From the NCBI RefSeq assembly GCF_018860155.1, contig NZ_JAHKNI010000001.1:695333-759332 (forward strand): a stretch of 64,000 bases of DNA, given 5' to 3'. How positions within the stretch are numbered: the stretch's first letter is position 1; every line of letters starts with the position of its first letter. The translations under genes and the position numbers were made by a program. Origin of the DNA: Nocardia albiluteola. Its GTDB lineage: Bacteria; Actinomycetota; Actinomycetes; Mycobacteriales; Mycobacteriaceae. Shown here piece by piece: positions 54,001 to 63,000 of the stretch. The notes beneath the pieces are model-generated. The model saw only the letters and a list, made by a program, of their open reading frames with translations, searched no databases and was not told the DNA's origin.

Positions 54001-57000
54001 ATGTGGCCGGGACCGAGTTCATCGAGAATGTCGGCGACGGTGAGGTGGTCGTCGTAGCGCCGTGGGCGTGCTCCGGCGGCATAGACGACCCGGCTGCGGG
54101 TGACGCCGGAGAGGGGCGTGGGCTCGTCGATCGTCTTGACCACGGGGCTGTGGGTGCGGGTCTTGAGTTCGGCCAGCGTCAAGGGGGCACATTGGTTGAG
54201 GTGTTCGACGTCCGTGGTCTCCGCCGGGCTGGCGCCGATGCGTTCCTCCGGCGCGGGGCGGGAGACCGGTGCGTGAGATGTGCTGCCGTCGGAGGCCGGT
54301 GGGGAGGCGTGCGCGGGTGTGGTTCGCGGCGGCTGCTCACCGAAGGCGTTTCTCGCGGGATGCACCGGCGTGGGGGAACCTGTACCCGGCCGGTCGCCGG
54401 GGGCGGTGTCGGACGTGCCCCGATGTCCGGTCGGCGGGGTCGTCGTGCCGGTGCGCGGCCGGGTCGGGTCCCTCGTTCCGGCGGACGCGTCGGGCGTCTG
54501 CGATCGGCTCCCGCCGGAGGTGCCCGCGTCCGTCTCCCGATGCGGGGAGCCCGATCGGTCGCGGTCGGGGGACCGTCGCTGCGGCGGTTCGGGGCTCTCG
54601 GCCGGTTCCGGGGATTCGGGGCGGCGGCCGCCGGGCGGCAGGACACGGGCGTCGAGGGTGACCATGCCGGTCGACGGGTCCCGGGTTACGCCGGTGATGT
54701 GGTAGCGGGTGCCGCGCGGCAGCAGGAGTTCGGCGACATTCGGTATGACCCTGTCGTGTCCGAGCAGTCCGACCCAGAGGCCGTGGGCCCCGACGGGCAC
54801 GGTGAGATTGAGCCGGTAGTTGTATCGAAGGCCGCCCGGAATGGCGATTGGGTCGCGGCTGACCGAGGTCGACAGGTAGCCGCGCTCCTCTTGCACCGTT
54901 CCCACGAGCCGGGACGGGTCGCCGTTCCCCAGGGGGTCCCCGTTCCGGTCGCGCAGGAATCCGATGCTATCCAGGCCGCGCACGACACGGACATCCTCGG
55001 TGAGCGGCAGCGGCCGCTCGGTCGCCTCGTCGAGGAGTTCGATCTCGTGGTCGAGGGCGTCGAGGCTCGGTGTGGTGCCGAAATAGCGCTGGAAGTGGGT
55101 CGTGACGGCGATATTGAAGTCGGCGTCGGTGAGTATCTGGTGCAGCACGCCCTCCGGGCGCGGGCTGTCGAAGATCGCGCGGAGCACCAGGCTGGTCCGG
55201 GTGCGGCGGACGGGGTCCTGGATCGTCGCGGGTAGGGCGTCCTCGCCGGCCCCACGGAACGGCGTCAGATCGGCCATCGACGGCCGCTCGGATCCGGTCA
55301 GTTCCGACAGCAGGTCCAGGGCGGCGGCCTGGTGGCGGAATCGATCGAGATACTGCTGCATCTGCTGTTCGCCGCGCCGGAGCAGGATATTGGCGATCGG
55401 CATCTGGTCGTAGGCGAATATCGCGTTCTGCTGCGGCGCGGTGAGCTCGGGCCAGTTGTTCAGAACGGTCTCGCCGAAGTTCAAACCCGCTGCGTCGGTA
55501 TCGAATACCCGGACGCCGTCCCCGCCGACATGTCCGATGCCGGCCTGCTCCAGGCCGGTCGGCACCGATCGGCCGGTGACGGTAGCCGGCTGTACCGCGG
55601 TGGGGCGGGGAGACACGGTGGGGCTGGGGCCGGGCGGCGGGGCGGTGGCCGGTTCGGCCGATGGGGGTGGGGCGGTCCGGGGGCGCGGTTGCTGGGACGC
55701 GGCGGTCGGTACGTCCGCGGCGGGAATCGAGCCTGCGAACAAACTACCGTTCTGCGGGGCGGTGGTTCCGACGTCGTAGCTGCCGTCATCGTTGCGCCGG
55801 AGGAACAGGATCGGTTGGCCGGGGTTGGTCAGGATCTGACCCTGTATCCGGTCACCATGCATGACAACGACATTCGTACGCGTGATGTTCGCGGCGGCGA
55901 AGAGCGTGAAGTCGATGGCGTGGCGTCCGGCCACATGGGTGTCGGTGGCGGTTCCGGCGCGCAGCGCATCGATCACCCGCTGAGCCTGGTCGGCGCGCAT
56001 CCGGGACTGCGTGTTCTCGAACTGAGCGGCATGTTGGCGAACGTCGGCGGCACTGGCCGGGGTGGTGCCCTGCATGAGCCGGTGGACCCCGGCGCGATGG
56101 ACGGACTGTGCGGCGTCGAAGACATCGGAGCCGATGCGCTCGACGAAGCGGCTCGAGCCCGGCGCGAGGTTGGCACGGCGATGGGCATTCAGATCGGTCT
56201 CCAGGCGACCGGCCACGTGGGTGCGAAGCTGGCTCGGGTTGGCGTTGTGCACGGCGGCCAGCGTCGTGGTCACCGGGTCCTGGCCGGCGGTGTGGACGCG
56301 GCGCCAATGGGGCGGGCCCGGGTGGGTGATATCGACGGAGAACGGTGTCCGGCTCTGGGACAGGCGGTTGATGAAGTCGGCCCGGGTGACGGTGATCGTG
56401 TCGGTCGCCGCGCTCCCCGGTGGGCGGAGCGCGACGTTGCCGTCCGCCATCAGGGCGGCCTGGCCGCCCGAGAACCGGAATTGCGTGCCGGTGAGGAAGT
56501 CGTTGCGTTGCTGCAGCCGTTGTGCCAGAGCGGTATTGGTCAATTGCTCGTCGGGCCCGGGGCGGGCGGCGCCCGGCATGCGGACCACGATCGAGGTGAG
56601 TTCGCCGTTCTCGACGAGTCCGCCCACGAACTCCCGGGCTTCCTGCAGGCTGTACGACGGCCTGTCGTGGACGGAGAGGTCGTTGGACTGGTCGCGCCTG
56701 GTGTACCCGTCCTCGGTCGCCGTCAGCCGAACTATTCCGCGGGGCGAGAAACCATAGATTCGAGTGCCGGGTCGGTATATGCCGCCGGTGAAGGACCGGC
56801 GGAAGACCTCGGGCTCGAATACGCCGACCCTCTCGCCCTGTGGGCCGGTCTCCTGGAAGGAGGGGAGCGCCGGGGCATCGTCCGACGCCGTCGAGGAGGT
56901 CTCGTCGTTGTCGCTCTCGTTGTCACTGTCACTGTCGCTGTCGTGTGCAGCCGGTTCGGTCCGCGGGGTCTGCTGCTGATCGCCGGATTCGGTGGTGTTC

Positions 57001-60000
57001 GTTGTGCCGCTGGGGTGTTCACCGGGCGGGGTGTGCTGGGTTGTATCGGGGGTCGGGGTCTGCTGCTGATCGCCGGATTCGGTGGTGTTCGTTGTGCCGC
57101 TGGGGCGTTCACCGGATGGGGTGTGCTGGGTTGTACGGGAGGTTGGGATCTGCTGCTGATCACCGGATCCGGCAGTGTCCGTGGTCCCGGTGTGACGGCT
57201 GCCGAATGGGGCGAGCGGGGTCGGATTGGGTGTGCGGATATCGGTGATGGCGGGGTCGGTGAGGAGGTCGTCGATGGTGAGGGTGACGGGATTATCTGTG
57301 GCGTCGCGCAATTCGCCGTCGGAGGCCGCGTCGGCGGGCGGCAGCCAGAGGTAACGGGCGCCCGTGCGGTCGCCGAACGCGATGACCCGATCGGTGGCGT
57401 CGGGGGTCTGGGTGAGGGACTCGGAGGTGTGCCGCAGGGGGTCGGGGCCGAGGAGGTCGGCGAGTTCGTCCCAGTTCCTGGCGGGCGGGTGTATCCGGGG
57501 CACGGCGAGGTAGAAGTGGTCCTCGTGGAGCAGGACCGCGGCGTCGGCGGACGCGAAGGTCTCCGGCCCGAGGATCGTGTCGGCGGCCCCGCCGTGCAGG
57601 GTGGTCCGGAGGCTGACCAGGAGGTTCCGGCGGTCGAGGACGGGAGCGCTGGCGGTGGGGACGAGATGGCTGATCGCGTTCTCCCAGATACCGAGGGTGC
57701 GAATGTCCTCGACCTGCTGGTTGAAGGCGGCTCGGAGTCGGCCGTTGCGGCGCGCCTGGATCAGTGCCCTGACTTCGCGACGATCGAGGTTGCGGAAGGC
57801 CCGTCCGGTGGACGTGCGTTCGGCGGCGGCGACGATCGATTCGAACTGTTCGAAATAGTCGTCGGCGTTGGCGACGAACTCGTCGGCGACCTGGTCGCGA
57901 AGGTCGCGGATGCGATCGTGGAGTTCGCGGAGTGTGGCGGGCGGATCGTTGCGGTGGATGATGCGTTCGAGGGTGGAGAAGTAGCAGTCGCCGTCGAGGG
58001 GCATGGATTCCCAGACGTGGCCCGCCGGCGGGGCGACGTCCCTGATCGAGTCGTATCGGGGGCCGCGCTGCCGCACGTTGGCGGCGGGTTGCCGGGCGGG
58101 CGGGGGCGGCAGCTCGTCGTCGGAAAGATGGGCCGACTCGTCGTCCCGGGGGATGCGGCGGGTGGTGCCGGTGGACCCGACGGAGCTCGCGGGCGAGGTG
58201 CTCTTCCCCTTGCCCTTGGGCGATGTCGTCGTTTCGGCGTCGGCCGCGCCCGCCGGTGCGGGTGTGGACTTGGATGCGGGCACGACGGTCTCGGCGGACC
58301 CGTCGGACGACGGGGGTCGGTAGATGTCCGCGGGCGGGGTGGGGGGCTTGTCCACCGAGAGGTCCCGGTGCTCGGCCTCGTCGTCCGAATCCTCGTCCGA
58401 GGCTTCGCCGTCCTGCTTCAGGGCATCGAGCATGTCCTGCTGCCATTGCTTCACCCGGTCGTCGGCGCCGGGCTGCTGCTTCGTGCGACGGAGTTGTTCG
58501 ACCGTGTCCTCGGCGGGGGTTTCCTCCGTAGACACGGGACGGCTCGGGTCGGTGACCGGTTTCCCGGCGGTGTCGGCCGGTTTGTGCAGGACGGTCTCGA
58601 CGCTGCCCGCGGACGACGAGGCGCGTGGCTTGGGCGCGATTGGCGCGGGGTCTTCGTCCTCGCTCTCGCTCTCGTCGACGACCTTCGGCTTGGGCTTGGG
58701 TTTCGGTGTGACAGGGGAGGTTTCGTCGTCCGAGTCCGAGTTAGAGTCCGAGTCCGAGTCGTCGGCCTTTGCTGTAGCTTTCGCTTTGGCCGCGTCGGTG
58801 CCCGTCTTGGCCTTGGGCTTCGGTGTGACGGGCGCGGCCTCCTCGTCCGAGTCCGACAAGTCCGAGTCCGAATCTTCGTTCTTCGCCGTCGCTTTCGCCT
58901 TAGCTGCTGCCTCTGCCTCTGCGTCTGCGTCTGCCTTGGCTTTATCGGCCTTGGCCCTGGCCTCAGCGTCTGCCTTGGCCCTGGCCTCGGCGTCGGCCTT
59001 CGCCTTGGCTGCTGCCTCGGCGTCTGCCTTGGCCTTATCGGCTTTGGCCTTGTCCGCCTTGGCCTTATCAGCCTTGGCCTCGGCGTCCGCCTTCGCCTTG
59101 GCCGCCGTATCGTCCGCCGTCTTGGGTTTGGTTTCGGGCGCCTTGGGTTTGGCTGGGTCGCTGACCGGCTTCGGAGTCTTCGGCGCGGGCGCCTCCCGAT
59201 CGGGCTCGGGGAAGTCGGGGGACAGCGGGAGGTTGTCCTCGGTCGTGCGCAGGACCACGTCGCCGGAGACCCAGACGGTGCCCCTGGGTCCGGTGACCCG
59301 CAGCAGCGCGACCGCGCGCACGCGATGCCCGACCGCGCCCTCGCCGTCGGCGTTCAAAGCCGGCGTGCCCCAGCGCAACAGGTTGCGCCGGACGCTGGCG
59401 AGGTTCGCGGTGCTGCCGTGCCCGGCGACCTGGCCGCCGAGCGGGATGGTGGGGGTGCCGCGGTGGTCGCCGTCCTCGGTGTAGGGCGAGTTGAGCCCGA
59501 AGGTCGGGTTGATCGCGATCGTGTTGTCGGCGTGGGTCTGCACGCTGCTGTTGGTGAACTCGAAGCGGTCGATCGCGATGGTCGAGCTGGTCTGCTCGAT
59601 ACGCGGCGAGTGCAGCGTGAGCTGGACCGAGGTCTCGGTGACCCGGGCGCCGCGTGGATGCCGTTGCGGGGTCGGCAGATCGGTGGTGTCATCCAGGTTC
59701 AGGAACGGGGCGGTGCTCTCCGGGCCCAGGGGGGTGTCCGCGCCGCTCTCGGCCAGCGTGGTCAGGCGCACGCCCATGCCCTCGAAGCTGCGGGTCTGGT
59801 TGTTGTCGCGCAGCGAGGGGTCCACGGCCAGCAGCGCCCGGCCGAACTCGGGCAGGCCCTCGAAGTCGTAGATCGCGATCGGTCGCGTGGGCCGCCACAC
59901 CGGCCCGGTGAGCAGATTCTGTGCGTGCTGCGCATCGGGCGATCGCATGTCGACGGCGACGCTGCCGGGCGGGGGCGGCGGGACCGGGATGGTGGGGTCG

Positions 60001-63000
60001 GTGCGATAGGTGTCCGGCCTGGTGTGGGAGGGACCGAGATCGGGCTCGGACTCGCTGTCGGAACTCGCGTCGGAAGTGTCGTCGAAGACTTCGGACGGAT
60101 CGGATTCCGAACCCGTATCCGACTCGGACTCGGCGGGTGCGTTGGCGCTGTGCAAACGGAAGCGCGACAACGAGTTCAAGGTATCGCGCTCGGTGTGGAC
60201 GGGCGGCTCCGGCAGCTCGTCGGGATCCAGTTCCGGCAGGACGTTCATGTACCGCCCGGCCCGCACGAGCAATTTCCCGGCCGCGGAGAGGGGGGCGCCG
60301 GCCGCGGTGCCGATCTTGTCCAGCACGTAGGTCGACAGCGACTCGGTCCAGGGGCGCCAGTTGACCTCGACCGAATGCAGTGTGCGGAACTGGAATTCGA
60401 CGCCGTCGTTGCTGCGCTCCCAGGCGCGGCGATCGCTGCTGGTGGTGAGGGAATCGCTGTGGGTGCCCGTGCGCTGAATGTTGATGGTCGCCGAGGGCCG
60501 CTCGCCGTTGTCCTGCCCTGTCGGGTTGAAGCTCAGCTGGTGCCCGCTGGAGCGGCTCGTGCCGGTGCTGGTGCCCAGGGCGTGGCCGAACACGTTGTCC
60601 AGGGCCGCGGTGGCGGGGACCACTTTGCCGCGCACGTCCTTGAGCTGGACGTCGGGGTGGGGCTTGACGTTGAAATTGATCTCGATCAGGCGCGGACCCC
60701 ACACCGGATGGCGGTGGACGAAATGGATCGAGGTCTTGCCCTTGGAGCCGGCGTTGGGGAGGGTGCGGGTGCCGAAGCTGGTGGTCTGCTGGTTGATGCG
60801 CTGCAGCGGGCCGGGGCGGTAGTTGGCCGATTCGACCTGGGTGGCGCCGGGGGCCAACCGCTCCACCAGTTCTCGGACGGTGTTCTCGTAGGCATCGCGG
60901 CCGTCCTCGAATTCGACCTCGGTGGCGGCGCCGAAATCGATCAGGTTCTCCTTGTCGGGGTTCTTCTTGTCGAAGAACGCCGTGGACAGCTTGCGGTTCG
61001 CGGGCTGCTCCTCGGCGATCTTGGCAGTGATGCCGCGCGCGGTGTAGGCCCGCTGAACCTGTTCCAGCAGATCGGGATTGGCGTGCAGGTCGTTGTCGGT
61101 CAGGAAGATCTCCATGGCCTCCGGCGCGTCGACCATGCGGGAGCGACTGTCGCGCAGGTGCATGCCGCGGGCGAGCTTCCCGGGGACCAGGGCGGTGGCG
61201 ACGTTGCGGGTGCCCGACTTCACCGTGACCAGGTAGTGCCCCCGCGCGCGGAGCCGGTGGACATTGCCGCCGTAATCCGAGGTGACCCTGAGGGTATCGG
61301 TCGTATCTGAGTTGGTGATGTGCGTCGCGGTGGACCGGTTGTGCTGGTACGAGCCGATCGGATTGAAGCTGTGATCGGCCTTCTCGCCGTAGCGGCCGCC
61401 GAGGCTGCCGCTGGTCTGGTGTCCGTGCTGATCGGTCTCGGTCTGCGACGAGGCGTTGCTCGATTCCAGCCAGTGCTCGGTGTCGATCGCCGCCGGATCC
61501 AGCACCTCCACGTCGTCGAGATAGCCCTTGATCTCGACGGTGTAATCGGTACCGGCGAGCGAGCCGGGGGTTTCGACCTCGAACTTGTAGGAGTCGCGGA
61601 AGATCAGCGGCGCATAGGAACTCATGTGATGCGTCGACAGGGAGGTCTGCACGATGGAGTGGCCCATCGACTCCGGATTCGCGGTTGGCTCGCCGAAGTT
61701 GGTGCGCCACACCCACTTACCGGCACCGGTGCCCTGATCGACCACCCAGTGTGCCGCGCCCTTCGCGAGGGCCTTGCCGATGTCGGCCCAGCCCGCGTCG
61801 GAAGCGCCGTCGCTGGCGCGGTCGCTGTGCAGGGAGGGGCCCGACGACGACGAGTCGGTGCCGCTGTCCGGGGAATTGCTGCGGGTGACCGCGGGGAACT
61901 CCGGCGGGGCGATGTCGTGCTCCTCGCCCCCAGGGCTGGTGAGGACGATTCTGGGGCCGGCCGGATCCTCGGTACCGGTGGTAGTGGTGGGGCGCGGCCG
62001 GTTCCGGGGCGGCCGCATGGCGAAGGAGCCCGCGGGATCCTCGTTCTCGGTCAGGTCGGCGTCGTCCTGGTCGGAATCGTCGCTCGCCGAGTCGGTCCTG
62101 GCGGCCGCGGCCTCCAGTTCGCTGTGCCGGATGAGGTCGTTCACGACCTTGATGAGCGTCTTGCTCGGGTTGTGGCGGGCCACCACGGCGGACAGCGGGA
62201 GTTTCAGCACCCCGTCCTCGAGCGAGCTGCCGAGGCCGGGTACCGCGAGGCGCTGGATGTCCCGGTCGGTGGCGTCGTTCGGGTCGATATCGCGGACGGT
62301 GGGTGGCGGCGGTGGCGGCGTATTGCGCTTCTCGGTGGTGGTGAGATACGTCGGGACGGCCAGGTGCAGGGTGCCCGCATCGTGTATCGGGGCGGGGTTG
62401 TCGCCGTGGCTGTGGTCGATGTTCATCCACAGATCGGTCGGCACGGTGAAGATCTGATTGCCGGGCTGGGTGCTCTTCGGGCCGGGGCTGAAGGTGTAGT
62501 TCTCCTCGCCGAAGCCCGTGTCGTACTCGCTGCTCGACGTGTGGCTGCTCGAATAGGTATAGGACGGAGCGAAACTCGACAGGCCCTCGCTGTGCGGCTC
62601 GCTGAACGGATTGGTCACCGAGCCGCTGGCGCCGAGGTTCCACGCGCGCGGCGTCTTCGAGTCCGACTCGCCGCCGGGCATGACCGCGCCCGTGTAGTTC
62701 ATCGTCTGGATCTGCGGGAGCGTCCAATCGTGGGAGACGCCCTGGTGCGGATCCTTCTCCGAGGCGTAGCGGCGCAGGGCCAGGAGGCTGACGGTGATGC
62801 GCTGATTACCGGTCGGGGTGGGCTTGACGAAGGTGATCTCGGTGCCGCCGGTGATCTTCCCGTCGTCGTCGATCTCGCCCTGGACCATCTCGTCCGCGGT
62901 CGACAGCAGGCCCATCCGGCTGCGGAGCTGCTCGAGCTTGCGGACATTGTTCAGCCGCTGCGTGTCGGTGGCGTTCTGCGTCGCGGAATCCAGCAGGCCC

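Noticed and set aside
55332..61310. A 1,992-codon plus-strand frame opposite the giant gene
   Set aside because: Gly/Val/Arg-rich low-complexity translation that mirrors the codon bias of the real minus-strand gene; no domain and no ribosome site.
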